A stretch of 64,000 bases of DNA, from positions 220,965 through 284,964 of the forward strand of contig JACRLG010000002.1 of the NCBI GenBank assembly GCA_016235345.1. Direction: 5' to 3'. This document shows, in pieces, positions 50,088 through 58,239 of this stretch. Positions within the stretch are counted from its first letter, which is position 1. Each line of letters begins with the position of its first letter. Source of the DNA: Deltaproteobacteria bacterium. GTDB lineage: Bacteria; Desulfobacterota; Desulfobacteria; Desulfobacterales; Desulfatibacillaceae. A program made the translations under genes and the position numbers. Below the pieces are notes generated by a model that was given only the letters and a program-made list of their open reading frames with translations, did not search any database and was not told the origin of the DNA.

Positions 50088-50606
50088 CTACGGCTCGATG
50101 GAACGGGAATAGTTGCCCGAATAGATGCGGCCTATGTTGATGACGCATCTTACGCCCATTGCTATGAAAGCGTAAGGGATCACCAGATGGAACACCCACA
50201 TGGGTATCTCGCCCACCGGGGACGGCTCTGCGCCGGAGGAGGCCACCATGTTTATGTAGTCTATGGCGGCCTGGGAAAGAAGCACGCAAACGCCAAGGCA
50301 GACAACCTGGGCCAGAATGTTCAGCACCTTGGCCGCCGTGCCGCCGCCGAGGAAATGGGCCAGAACGTCTATCTGCACGTGCCTTGCGTATTCCGAGGCG
50401 AGACATGCGCCCAGAAAGGTGAGCCACAGGACCTGGATGCGAAGGATTTCATCTATGGACATGAACCCGTAGGAAAAGATGTTGCGGGCCACCACCTGCA
50501 GGAAGGCCAGAAAAATCATCGAAAACAGGGTCAGGATAACTACGGTTTTTTCCAGGTAAACCAAGCTCTTGTGAGCCTGGGACAAAAACTCGATTATTAT
50601 CTTCAT
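50088..50606 (-). CDS. dctQ: TRAP transporter small permease
   Basis: This 172-residue protein has four hydrophobic segments (VILTLFSMIFLAFLQVVARN; VLWLTFLGACLASEYARHVQ; VLNILAQVVCLGVCVLLSQ; VFHLVIPYAFIAMGVRCV), as expected of DctQ. This subunit pairs with DctM to import organic acids or other ligands using an ion gradient. GAAGGG precedes ATG 50606. It is first in the unit Q, M, T. Confidence 0.9.
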   Translation of the reverse strand: MKIIIEFLSQAHKSLVYLEKTVVILTLFSMIFLAFLQVVARNIFSYGFMSIDEILRIQVLWLTFLGACLASEYARHVQIDVLAHFLGGGTAAKVLNILAQVVCLGVCVLLSQAAIDYINMVASSGAEPSPVGEIPMWVFHLVIPYAFIAMGVRCVINIGRIYSGNYSRSIEP

Positions 50607-50725
50607 TCACCCTTCTCCCCTGCCCGGAAAACACGGGCCTCGCTACGGGTTTATCCTTAAAAAATGAAAGGCCGGAAAAATAAGTTCGGCAGGCCGGAAG
50701 GCCCGCGTCTGAAAGACGGTTATAA

Positions 50726-50760
50726 ACAGGCCGCTTAAAAATTTATCTTAGCGGGCCTGT
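50726..50760 (-). terminator. Hairpin directly after the DUF4037 gene
   Basis: ACAGGCCGCT pairs with AGCGGGCCTGT (one bulge) across an AT-rich loop, adjoining the stop codon at 50760. The following TTTAT on the minus strand is only a short T-run. Confidence 0.5.
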
Positions 50761-51686
50761 CAGCCCACCCAGATGTTTCTTGATCTCATTGCCGGGTCGG
50801 AAATGCCTTCGGCCACGGCAGGGCCGTGGTCGGCCAGGAAGTTTCCCGGAATATTTGAAAGCCCCTGGCGGCGCAATTCATTAGCGGCCAAGGAGCAGAG
50901 TGATTCTATAACATCTTCATTTTTCTTGAAATCGGGCTCGGCAAGCAGAGCCGTGACCAATCTTTGCGCCGCCTGCCCAAGTATCGGTTGTTCACCCAGT
51001 CCCCTGTACATCCACTTATAGAAGGGAGTATAGCGCAGATTCAAGAGATAAATCATGGAAATCGAATCCGACGCGAATTTTATTTTGGAATATGACGCGG
51101 CGAACAGGTCCCCCCGTCTCGCCGAACGCCCGAAATTGTACTGTCCGGCCTGGGAGGCGGTCATGAGCCGTGACGCGATTTTTTTCCTCCGCACGTCCTC
51201 CGGGTAAAATTTCAGAAGTTCCTCCCTGATTCGGGAGAATTCGCCCAAGGGATCGTAAAAAACCGCGCCGTTGGTGGCTGCGGCCAGGCAGTTTTCGGGA
51301 ACGGCCAGCCATTCGTCCAGCGTTTGTGGGGCGCGGCCAAGGCCGATGAAGCCCGCGTAGAAGTCTTCCATGCAGAAAACCCCTACCCTTTTTTCCCCCC
51401 ACCGGCTCGTTATCCTGGGGCCGAAACCGGCGTAGGTTTTGGGGAGCGCCTCGTAAACCCGGCCAAGCTCCGCCCCGAAATCATCGTAATCGCGGTGCTC
51501 AAGCCACAGGCAGAAGCCCGGACCCCAGTCGTGGTCGCGGCTTGTTTCATCGTCAAAGCCGTAGCATTCGCTTCCGTCGCCAACAAGCCCCGCCGCCATC
51601 CTGCTGAGGACATGGCCGAAACGCGAGGCAAGAACCGGCCTGCCCACGGCCTCGAAATAGCTCTGGCAAAGAGGAAGACCCTGCAC
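50760..51686 (-). CDS. DUF4037 protein (nucleotidyltransferase-like)
   Basis: This 308-residue protein starts at GTG 51686 (QGLPLCQSYFEAVGRPVLAS) with GGAA about 7 nt upstream; no ATG in frame lies nearby. GDGSECYGFDDETSRDHDWG has the GS-x-x-x-G-(x)-D-D/S-R-D-H-D pattern typical of DUF4037, a family with a nucleotidyltransferase-like fold. FCMEDFYAGFIG and a helical C-terminal half follow. The Asp pair suggests a metal site. Substrate and pathway are unknown. Confidence 0.82.
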   Translation of the reverse strand: MQGLPLCQSYFEAVGRPVLASRFGHVLSRMAAGLVGDGSECYGFDDETSRDHDWGPGFCLWLEHRDYDDFGAELGRVYEALPKTYAGFGPRITSRWGEKRVGVFCMEDFYAGFIGLGRAPQTLDEWLAVPENCLAAATNGAVFYDPLGEFSRIREELLKFYPEDVRRKKIASRLMTASQAGQYNFGRSARRGDLFAASYSKIKFASDSISMIYLLNLRYTPFYKWMYRGLGEQPILGQAAQRLVTALLAEPDFKKNEDVIESLCSLAANELRRQGLSNIPGNFLADHGPAVAEGISDPAMRSRNIWVG

Positions 51687-51794
51687 GGCGGAATTCCATG
51701 AAATCGGGGAGGAAAAATGGCGAAACCGGGCGGCCCCTTCCCCCCTGGAAAAGCCGCATGACGCGTGAAAAAACTATTGCGAAATGACGATCCG

Positions 51795-51928
51795 AACTAT
51801 TCTCGGCAAGGCGATTTTTCCTGGGAGCGCGGGCGTCCCGCCCGCTTTTGCCGTTCACTGCGGGCGGGACGCCCGCGCTCCCAGGGTGAAAGTTCCCTGT
51901 TCATTTCACGGACAAGCTGAAAATTGTT
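51795..51928. repeat. GC-rich hairpin repeat, copy 2 (full length)
   Basis: The hairpin core CCTGGGAGCGCGGGC...GCCCGCGCTCCCAGG lies at 51820-51884, extended by GTTCCCTGTTCATTTCA and outer ends AACTATTCTCGGC and GCTGAAAATTGTT, which are imperfect inverted repeats. It matches the copy at 63861-63993 over its whole length. Confidence 0.85.
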
Positions 51929-51954
51929 AAGAGCCGCAAAAACAATTGATATTT

Positions 51955-52500
51955 TCAGGCCAGCCCCAGGGCGGCGATATTTTTTTCCACAAGGGCCGCC
52001 CGCTCGTGTTGGCCCGTTTTGCGGTAAAGCAAAAGCGCCTTCCGGTAATGACGATAAGCCCCCTGGGAATCGCCCGAAAGGGCCAGAATATAAGCTATGT
52101 TGGCGTGCTGGTCGGCGGCGTCCGCGTCCGCCCCGGCCTTGAGGAAAACCGAAAGGGCGCTGGCGTAGCACGGAAGGGCTTCGGAAAGCCTTTCCATGTC
52201 CCTGTAAACCGACCCCCGGTTGGCCTCCTGGCGGGCCGCGTTGACCGGGTCCCCGGCCCTTTTATAAAAGTCCCTGGCCCGGGTGAAGCAGGAGAGCGCA
52301 TCTTCCCGTTTTTCCAGGGAATTCAGAAGATGGCCGAGATTGTTTTCCAGGGCCGCACGGATATTTTCATCTTCTAACCCAAAATCGTTCAACAAATCAA
52401 GGGCTTTTGTGAAACAATTCACCGCCTCTACACGTCGGCCCCGTGAAAGGAGGCGTCCGCCGCCTCGATTGAGGGCCGCGACCTTGACCGCCGGGTCCAT
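51955..52500 (-). CDS. TPR-repeat protein
   Basis: This 181-residue soluble protein is built of about four tetratricopeptide repeats (RVEAVNCFTKALDLLNDFGL; EDALSCFTRARDFYKRAGDP; SEALPCYASALSVFLKAGAD; GAYRHYRKALLLYRKTGQHE). No signal peptide is seen. ATG 52500 lies 2 nt after the stop codon of the enoyl-CoA hydratase gene (TGACAATG), so it is translationally coupled. Its role is presumably as a protein-interaction module; no partner can be named. Confidence 0.85.
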   Translation of the reverse strand: MDPAVKVAALNRGGGRLLSRGRRVEAVNCFTKALDLLNDFGLEDENIRAALENNLGHLLNSLEKREDALSCFTRARDFYKRAGDPVNAARQEANRGSVYRDMERLSEALPCYASALSVFLKAGADADAADQHANIAYILALSGDSQGAYRHYRKALLLYRKTGQHERAALVEKNIAALGLA

Positions 52501-52502
52501 TG

Positions 52503-53294
52503 TCAGCGCCCCTTGAAAACGGGCTCGCGTTTTTCCAGGAAGGCCCCGAAGCCCTCTATGATGTCCTCGCTTTTCATGCACACCGAAAGGGTGTAGCACT
52601 CGTAGTCGAGGGCCTCGGCCAGGGTCCATTTCCCGTAATTCTGAAGCCCGCGCTTGGCGAAGGCCACGGGGATGGGGGCGTTATGGGCCATGCGATGGGC
52701 CATTTCCCAGGTGGCGCTCTGAAGCTCTTCGTGGGGGACCACCTTGTTCACCATGCCGATTTTAAGGGCCTCGGCGGCATCCACCACCTCGCCGGAAAAG
52801 ATCAGCTCGCAGGCCTTGGCGTAGCCCACCAGTCGCGGCAGGAAATGGATTCCGCCCCAGTCCGGGTGGACTCCGCGCCTCACGAAGACCTGCCCGAACT
52901 TCGCCTTTTCGCTGGCTATGCGGATATCGCAGGAAAGGGCCAGATTGCACCCGCCGCCTGCGGCGGTTCCGTTCACCGAGGCTATCACCGGCTTTTCCAT
53001 GGAGTTGATGAGCATCACGGCCTGGCTCATGGCGGGGCGCTCGGCGGAAACGGCGGCATCCAGGGCCTTGGTGGTGCCAGCCGCGAACTCCCCCACGTCG
53101 CCGCCCGTGGAGAAATACTTCCCGGCACCCGTAATCACCACGCAGCGCACGTCTTTATCAGCCGCCACGTCGGTGAGCGCCGCCACTATCTCCTGGCGCA
53201 TGAGCCCGCCGAAGGAGTTGTACCGGTCCGGGCGGTTCAGGGTGATGGTGGCCACATGTTCCTTTTTGTCCAGCAGTACGTGTTCCCAGTTCAT
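52503..53294 (-). CDS. Enoyl-CoA hydratase/isomerase family protein (1)
   Basis: This 263-residue crotonase-fold protein has ITLNRPDRYNSF, the oxyanion segment AGKYFSTGGDVGEF, and NGTAAGGGCNLALSCDIRIA with the second oxyanion-hole glycines. It also carries GVHPDWGGIHFLPRLVG; the first catalytic Glu of classical hydratases is not obvious at its usual place and the second is replaced by Asp. It may therefore be an isomerase or another crotonase-type enzyme. AGGAG precedes ATG 53294. Located in the second acyl-CoA block. Confidence 0.88.
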   Translation of the reverse strand: MNWEHVLLDKKEHVATITLNRPDRYNSFGGLMRQEIVAALTDVAADKDVRCVVITGAGKYFSTGGDVGEFAAGTTKALDAAVSAERPAMSQAVMLINSMEKPVIASVNGTAAGGGCNLALSCDIRIASEKAKFGQVFVRRGVHPDWGGIHFLPRLVGYAKACELIFSGEVVDAAEALKIGMVNKVVPHEELQSATWEMAHRMAHNAPIPVAFAKRGLQNYGKWTLAEALDYECYTLSVCMKSEDIIEGFGAFLEKREPVFKGR

Positions 53295-53308
53295 ATTGCT
53301 CCTAATCC

Positions 53309-53415
53309 GCCCATCTAAAAACGCGAACTGCTGTGTCAGGCGCGAGCCGGACAGGGCTGGTACATTGCCTCTCCAGCCCGGCTCGCGCTGCCCCGTTCAT
53401 CGTTTTTATCCAGGC
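53309..53415 (+). repeat. Structured intergenic element, copy s
   Basis: Forward copy with a very stable centre. Outer arms GCCCATCTAAAAACG and CGTTTTTATCCAGGC pair. GCGCGAGCCGG pairs with CCGGCTCGCGC, and an inner GGGCTGG pairs with CCAGCCC. CTGTGTCAGGC is present. It lies between the NMO-like gene and the enoyl-CoA hydratase gene. Confidence 0.9.
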
Positions 53416-53444
53416 TTAGTTTTTATCTTTCTTAACGTTATAAT

Positions 53445-54410
53445 CTACCCGAAAGCTGAAAAACTCCGGGCGATGACTGCCACGCCCGAAACCAGCTCGT
53501 CCATGATTTCGGCAACGGATTTCACCGAGCCGATGAGGCCCGCTATCTGGCCGCAGGGCATGACGGCGGTGTCGCGGTCCCCGCCCTGCATCACGTAGGC
53601 GGCGTCGCCGGATGAAACCATGGCGCTGTCGGCCTCGTTTGAGGCAAGGCCCGCCACTATGGCCGTCACCTTGTTTTTGAGAACCCTTATGGGCATGGCC
53701 TCCTTGCCCAAAAGAAGGGTGGCGTCGCAGTCGGCGCACACGAGGCCATCTTTAAAAAAGCCCGGAACCGGCGATTCCGCGCTGGCCACGAAGCGGGTGC
53801 CCATCTCCACTCCTGCGGCACCAAGGGCGAATGCGGCGGCGATCCCACGGGCGTCCGCGATTCCTCCCGCCGCGATGACCGGAATCCTCACCGCGTCCAC
53901 AACCTGGGGCACAAGGCACATGGTGGTGATGTTTTCCCGGCCCACGTGCCCGCCGGCCTCGAAACCCATGGCGATGACGGCGTCAACCCCCGCGTCCTCG
54001 GCCTTCTTGGCCAGCTTCACCGAGCTTGCCTTGTGAATCACGGTGAGATTGCCGCTTCTGGCCAGGCTCATGATCTTGGCCGGGTTTCCGGCTGACGTGG
54101 TGATGGTTTTGATTCCCGATTCAATGGCGATCTCAATGGCCTCGAAGGCGTTTTCACGATAAACCGGCACGTTGATGCCAAAGGGCTTGTCCGTGAGAGC
54201 CTTGGCCTTTGCGATCTCGGCCCTAAGCTCCGGGCCGGAAAGGCCGGATGCGCCAATCTGGCCGAAGCCGCCCGCGTTGGAAACCGCCGCCGCCATTTCG
54301 CCCATGGTGATCATGCGCATGGGCCCCAAAATTATGGGATAGCGGACCCCGAGGATTTCGGAGACCCTGGTGGCCCAGCCGGGGCCCTTGTCAGCCGTTA
54401 AGTCTCGCAC
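53445..54410 (-). CDS. NMO/2-nitropropane dioxygenase-family flavoprotein
   Basis: This 321-residue FMN TIM-barrel protein has YPIILGPMRMITMGEMAAAV, INVPVYRENAFEAI, AMGFEAGGHVGRENITT with the family His, and PVIAAGGIADARGIAAAFALGA with the phosphate-binding glycines. Relatives oxidise nitronates or reduce enoyl thioesters (FabK-like). The acyl-CoA neighbourhood favours an enoyl-reductase-like role, but this is open. The GTG start at 54410 has AAGGA 7 nt upstream and overlaps the ligase gene by 20 nt, so the two are coupled. Confidence 0.87.
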   Translation of the reverse strand: MRDLTADKGPGWATRVSEILGVRYPIILGPMRMITMGEMAAAVSNAGGFGQIGASGLSGPELRAEIAKAKALTDKPFGINVPVYRENAFEAIEIAIESGIKTITTSAGNPAKIMSLARSGNLTVIHKASSVKLAKKAEDAGVDAVIAMGFEAGGHVGRENITTMCLVPQVVDAVRIPVIAAGGIADARGIAAAFALGAAGVEMGTRFVASAESPVPGFFKDGLVCADCDATLLLGKEAMPIRVLKNKVTAIVAGLASNEADSAMVSSGDAAYVMQGGDRDTAVMPCGQIAGLIGSVKSVAEIMDELVSGVAVIARSFSAFG

Positions 54411-55959
54411 CGTATTTTTCCTTCAGCTCGGATTTCTTCACCTTCATGGTGGCGGTGAGGGGAAGCTCCGCCACGAACTCGAAGCGCGTGGGGTGCTTGT
54501 ACTTGGCGACCTTGCCCTGAAGATACTCCACTATCTCCTCTTTGGTTATCTCCTGGCCGGGCATGGGCAGGATGAAGGCCATGCCGGTTTCCCCCCACTT
54601 GTCGTCGGGAACGCCGATTATGGCGACGTTCTGCACCTTCGGGTGGCCGGAGATCACCTTCTCCACCTCTGCCGGATACACGTTTTCGCCGCCCGAACGG
54701 TACATGTCCTTGGCCCGGTCCACGATGTAGAGAAAGCCCTCCTCGTCCTTGTAGCCAAGGTCGCCGGTGTGGAGAATCCCGTCGGTGATGGTGCGGCGGG
54801 TGGCTTCCGGCAGGTTCCAGTAGCCGCTCATCACGGTCGGCCCCTTGGCCAGGATGTCGCCGATCTCGCCGGGGGGAAGCTCGTTTCCGTTCTTGTCGCC
54901 CACCCAGACGTGGGTGAAAAATCCGGATTTGCCGATGCTTCCCATCTTGCGCTGGATGTCCGCCTTGGGCATTAAAGTCATGGCCGAGCACTCGGTCTGG
55001 CCGAAGCCCTGCTGCATGTAAAGGCCGCGCTTGGCAAGCTCGTCGAAAAGCGATGGGGGGGTACGCTCGCCGCCGCCCAAGACGGTGTGGACCGAGGACA
55101 CGTCTATCTGGTCAAGTTTCCCGGTGGCCAGGATGAAGCGCCACATGGTGGTGAGGGCCAGAACGATGGTGGCCCGGTAGCGCTGGATATCTTCCGCGAA
55201 CTCGTCCGGGTTGAAGTTGCGGCGCATGATGAGCGTTATGCCGCCGAAGATGGAGGGCGTGGCCACGATGAAGAGGCCTCCGGAATGGAAGAGCGGCATC
55301 TGGGCCACCATCACCTGGTCGCCGCCCGCGTCCTCGGAGGTGTAGAGGGCGGTCTGGAAGCACTTGAAAAAGGTCTGGCCGTGGGACAGCACCGCGCCCT
55401 TGGGGTTTCCGGTGACGCCCGACGTGTAGACGATGGCGAGCGGATCGTCCATCTCCACGGGGGTGTCGGGCCTGGGCTCCGCCGCCTGCCTGCCGTTCAG
55501 CTTGTCGTGGTAGTCCTCGGCCCAGGCCGGGCAGGTGGGCTGGCCGGGGTTGCCGCTTTTGGCGAAGACGAACTTGTCCTCCTCCACCGTAAGCCGCCCC
55601 TTTATGCCGTCCACCGAACCTAAGAAGGAGTCGTGGAAAACGATGAGGCGGGCGGCGCAGTCGTTTATCTGGTACTCAAGCTCAGGCCCCACCAGCCGCC
55701 AGTTGAGCGGCACGAAAACCACCCCCAGTTTCGCCGCCCCGAAGTAGAGCTCCAGAAACTCGATGCAATTGAGCATCAAAACCGCCATTCGGTCGCCCTT
55801 CTTGAGGCCCTTTTTCTGGAGATAATGGGCGCAGCGGTTGGCCCCCTCGTTCAGGGCCCTGTAGGTGACCGGCTCGTCCTCGAAGATGATGGCTGTCTTT
55901 TCCGGGTGCTGCACGGCCCTCTTGTAAATAATGTAACCCACGTCCCATTGAACGCCCAT
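54391..55959 (-). CDS. Long-chain fatty acid/acyl-CoA ligase
   Basis: This 522-residue ANL enzyme starts at ATG 55959 after AAGGAGATTTATC; the open frame reaches 56430 but that part overlaps the sirtuin gene and is not coding. The P-loop is VYTSGVTGNPKGAVLSHG, A5 is QQGFGQTECSAMT, and GILHTGDLGYKDEEGFLYIV with DRAKDMYRSGGENVYPAEVE forms the hinge and C-terminal core. LPLTATMKVKKSEL carries the catalytic Lys region. It activates carboxylic acids to CoA thioesters for the adjacent hydratase and flavoprotein. It is a probable target of the nearby deacylase. Confidence 0.94.
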   Translation of the reverse strand: MGVQWDVGYIIYKRAVQHPEKTAIIFEDEPVTYRALNEGANRCAHYLQKKGLKKGDRMAVLMLNCIEFLELYFGAAKLGVVFVPLNWRLVGPELEYQINDCAARLIVFHDSFLGSVDGIKGRLTVEEDKFVFAKSGNPGQPTCPAWAEDYHDKLNGRQAAEPRPDTPVEMDDPLAIVYTSGVTGNPKGAVLSHGQTFFKCFQTALYTSEDAGGDQVMVAQMPLFHSGGLFIVATPSIFGGITLIMRRNFNPDEFAEDIQRYRATIVLALTTMWRFILATGKLDQIDVSSVHTVLGGGERTPPSLFDELAKRGLYMQQGFGQTECSAMTLMPKADIQRKMGSIGKSGFFTHVWVGDKNGNELPPGEIGDILAKGPTVMSGYWNLPEATRRTITDGILHTGDLGYKDEEGFLYIVDRAKDMYRSGGENVYPAEVEKVISGHPKVQNVAIIGVPDDKWGETGMAFILPMPGQEITKEEIVEYLQGKVAKYKHPTRFEFVAELPLTATMKVKKSELKEKYGARLNG

Positions 55960-56018
55960 GATAAATCTCCTTTCGTGAATCCAAGGCCCGGTTCCGGCCT
56001 GTTGCGTTTCAACTGTTT

Positions 56019-56810
56019 TCAGCCCGTCATGAGTTTCAAGAGCGCCGGGAGCGCCTGGGCTGACCTTTCCCGTATCACGGCGTCCGCGATATTGGTGAGG
56101 GCGCTTTCGCCGGGGTTGATCTCGACGATGAGCGCCCCGCGCTCCCTTGCCCGAAGCGGAAGCGAGGCCGCAGGATGCACCAGCCCGCTCGTTCCGCAGA
56201 CAAGCATAAAGCCGCAGTTTTCCGCAAGAGTTACGGCTTCGCTTAGGTCCTGCACCGCTTCCCCGAAGCCGACGAAATCGGGCCTTAAGATTCCGTGGCA
56301 GGCCATGCAGCGCGGAAGCTCCCCCAAAAGTGCGGAAAGGCCGGTTCCCGAAGCCTTTGCCGCAAGCCTTTCCGCGACCTCGAAGAACTCGTCCCTCTGC
56401 GGTCTCTCCTTTTTCCCGCAGCTCATGCACCGCACTCTCATCACGTTTCCGTGAAGCTCGTAAACGACCCTGCTTCCTGCCCGGTTGTGCAGGTCGTCCA
56501 CGTTCTGGGTGATGATGCCTCTTATGAATCCGGCCTTCTCCATCTCCGCAAGGGCCGTATGGCCCGGATTGGGAAGCGCCCTTTTGAGGGAGCCGAAGAA
56601 ATCCCCCAGAATCTGGGAGGCCTTTTCAGGGTACGCTGCGAGAACCCCCAGCATTCCGCCGGACGCGCCCTTGGGGTGGGTGTCCCATAGGCCCCCCTTG
56701 TCCCGGTAGGTTGAGATGCCGGATTCCGCCGACACCCCGCTTCCGGTGAGGGCCGCCCCGGCGGGCAGCGACTTGAGCTTCATGGCCAGTTTTTCGAGGT
56801 CCGTGATCAT
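56019..56810 (-). CDS. Sir2-family NAD-dependent protein deacylase
   Basis: This 263-residue sirtuin has LTGSGVSAESGISTYRD (NAD loop, Ser in place of the usual Ala of GAG), TQNVDDLH, the catalytic His120 in YELHGNVM, and zinc ligands Cys128, Cys131, Cys168 and Cys171. CGTSGLVHPAASLP and VEINPGESALT complete the fold. It removes acyl groups from lysines, using NAD. CobB-type sirtuins reactivate acyl-CoA synthetases by deacylation, and the gene lies next to one, so regulation of that enzyme is likely. GGAG precedes ATG 56810. Confidence 0.93.
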   Translation of the reverse strand: MITDLEKLAMKLKSLPAGAALTGSGVSAESGISTYRDKGGLWDTHPKGASGGMLGVLAAYPEKASQILGDFFGSLKRALPNPGHTALAEMEKAGFIRGIITQNVDDLHNRAGSRVVYELHGNVMRVRCMSCGKKERPQRDEFFEVAERLAAKASGTGLSALLGELPRCMACHGILRPDFVGFGEAVQDLSEAVTLAENCGFMLVCGTSGLVHPAASLPLRARERGALIVEINPGESALTNIADAVIRERSAQALPALLKLMTG

Positions 56811-56849
56811 CGAAAATTTTCTCCAATGCCGAAAAGCCCTAAAAACACT

Positions 56850-57647
56850 CTACCTGCCTTTGAAGTTGGGCTTCCTCTTTTCCATAAAGGCCATCTGGCC
56901 TTCCCGCAAATCCTCGCTGGCAAAGCCCTCGGCCTGGAGAAGCTCGGCGGCGGCCTTGTCCTCGGCAGAAAGGGAGATTGATTTTTCCAGCATGTTCAAA
57001 ATCTTCTTGGTGTTCCTTAAGGATATGGGCGCGTTTGAAGCGATTTCCGCTGCCATCGCGTCCACAAAGGGGAAAAGCTCCTCCTTGGGCACAACATGGT
57101 TCACGAGGCCCATTTCAAATGCTTCCTGGGCCGTAAAATTTCTGGCCGTGAAGAAAAGCTCGCGGGTTGGGGCCATGCCCGCAGCCTGGATGAATTCCAC
57201 AAGCCCCGCCGGATGGTAGACGAGGCCCAGTTTCGCGGGGGGCATGCCGACCTTGGCTTCCCGGCAGGCGATGCGCATGTCGCAGCACATGGAAAGGTTC
57301 AGGCCCGCGCCGAAGGCGTAGCCGTTCCAGGCCGCGATAGTGGGGTACGGGAAGTTTTTCAGGGATGAGAACGCAAGCTCCAGTGGGTTGTGATTCTTGA
57401 TGAGTTCCTCCATTTCAGGGCTTACCTGTGTGGGGATGGAGGCTATGTCATAGCCGGACGAAAAGGCCTTGCCCTGGCCTCCTGTTATCACCACGCAGCG
57501 CACGGCCCCGTCTTGCGCCCATTTTTCCAGCAGAAGATGCAGGGTAAAGAGCATATCCGTGGAAAGAGCGTTGCGGCGCTCCGGCCTGTTGAAGGTGATG
57601 GTGCCCACGTAGTCCTTTACCGATTCCAAAATCGCATCTTCCGCCAT
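56850..57647 (-). CDS. Enoyl-CoA hydratase/isomerase family protein (2)
   Basis: This 265-residue crotonase-fold protein has ITFNRPERRNALSTDM, the oxyanion segment GKAFSSGYDIASIP, and AWNGYAFGAGLNLSMCCDMR. MPPAKLGLVYHPAGLVEF has no Glu at the classical catalytic position, so hydratase activity is uncertain. ATG 57647 is preferred because GGAAGG lies 9 nt upstream; an ATG at 57656 overlaps the FKBP stop codon. It belongs to the same block as the ligase and the sirtuin. Confidence 0.87.
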   Translation of the reverse strand: MAEDAILESVKDYVGTITFNRPERRNALSTDMLFTLHLLLEKWAQDGAVRCVVITGGQGKAFSSGYDIASIPTQVSPEMEELIKNHNPLELAFSSLKNFPYPTIAAWNGYAFGAGLNLSMCCDMRIACREAKVGMPPAKLGLVYHPAGLVEFIQAAGMAPTRELFFTARNFTAQEAFEMGLVNHVVPKEELFPFVDAMAAEIASNAPISLRNTKKILNMLEKSISLSAEDKAAAELLQAEGFASEDLREGQMAFMEKRKPNFKGR

Positions 57648-57652
57648 CTTGT

Positions 57653-58120
57653 TCATCCTTCCATAATCGGATTTATTGCGGCGGGTTCCCGATTGACCGG
57701 CTCCACCGCTATCACCCTTATGTCGTAGGTCAGGGTCTTTCCGGCCCAGGGGTGGTTGGGGTCCAGGATCACACGGTCCCCCACGAAACCCAGAACCGTG
57801 AAGACCTCCCGTTCCCCGGTGTCCGAAAGCCTGGAAAAAAGCTCGCCCCGCGCCGTTGGCGGCGTGGGAAGCTCCCCGGCCTTTATCCTTATCACCGCAT
57901 CTTCCCGGCGTTCGCCGAAGGCCTTTCCGGGGGCAAGCGTCACGTTTTTCGCGTCCCCGTCCGAAAGCCCGGCCAGGGCGGCGGTAAGCCCCCTTGGAAA
58001 CCTTTTGTCCCCGAAGGCGAACTTCACCGGGCTTTTCAGATAAATGTCATCCAGAACCTCGCCCGTTTCGTCCCGAACAGCGTAGGTCATGGTGACGATT
58101 GTTCCGGGACCTATGAGCAT
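57653..58120 (-). CDS. FKBP-type (SlyD-like) peptidyl-prolyl isomerase
   Basis: This 155-residue protein has the FKBP/SlyD layout: IVTMTYAVRDETGEVLDD, the insert-in-flap region FGERREDAVIRI, and DPNHPWAGKTLTYDIRVI, the NHPLAGK-like signature. There is no His-rich metal tail. It would speed Xaa-Pro isomerisation and bind unfolded chains in the cytoplasm. ATG 58120 follows GGGGACTCA. The stop codon is just upstream of the hydratase start. Confidence 0.92.
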   Translation of the reverse strand: MLIGPGTIVTMTYAVRDETGEVLDDIYLKSPVKFAFGDKRFPRGLTAALAGLSDGDAKNVTLAPGKAFGERREDAVIRIKAGELPTPPTARGELFSRLSDTGEREVFTVLGFVGDRVILDPNHPWAGKTLTYDIRVIAVEPVNREPAAINPIMEG

Positions 58121-58162
58121 TGAGTCCCCATTATAAGGGCGAACGGAAAACAGGGCTGCATT

Positions 58163-58228
58163 CCTGGGAGCGCGGGCGTCCCGCCCGCTTTTGCCGCACA
58201 CAGCGGGCGGGACGCCCGCGCTCCCAGG
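58163..58228. repeat. GC-rich hairpin repeat, copy 3 (core only)
   Basis: CCTGGGAGCGCGGGCGTCCCG and the matching CGGGACGCCCGCGCTCCCAGG form a 21-bp arm pair, read around a CCGCTTTTGCCGCACACAGCGG centre. It lies between the PNPOx and FKBP genes. The flanks do not match those of copies 2 and 4. Confidence 0.88.
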
Positions 58229-58239
58229 TTGATGCCCCG

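Noticed and set aside
55960-56430. N-terminal extension of the acyl-CoA ligase frame
   Set aside because: It overlaps the sirtuin coding sequence, looks non-protein-like, and the ATG at 55959 has a strong ribosome-binding site.
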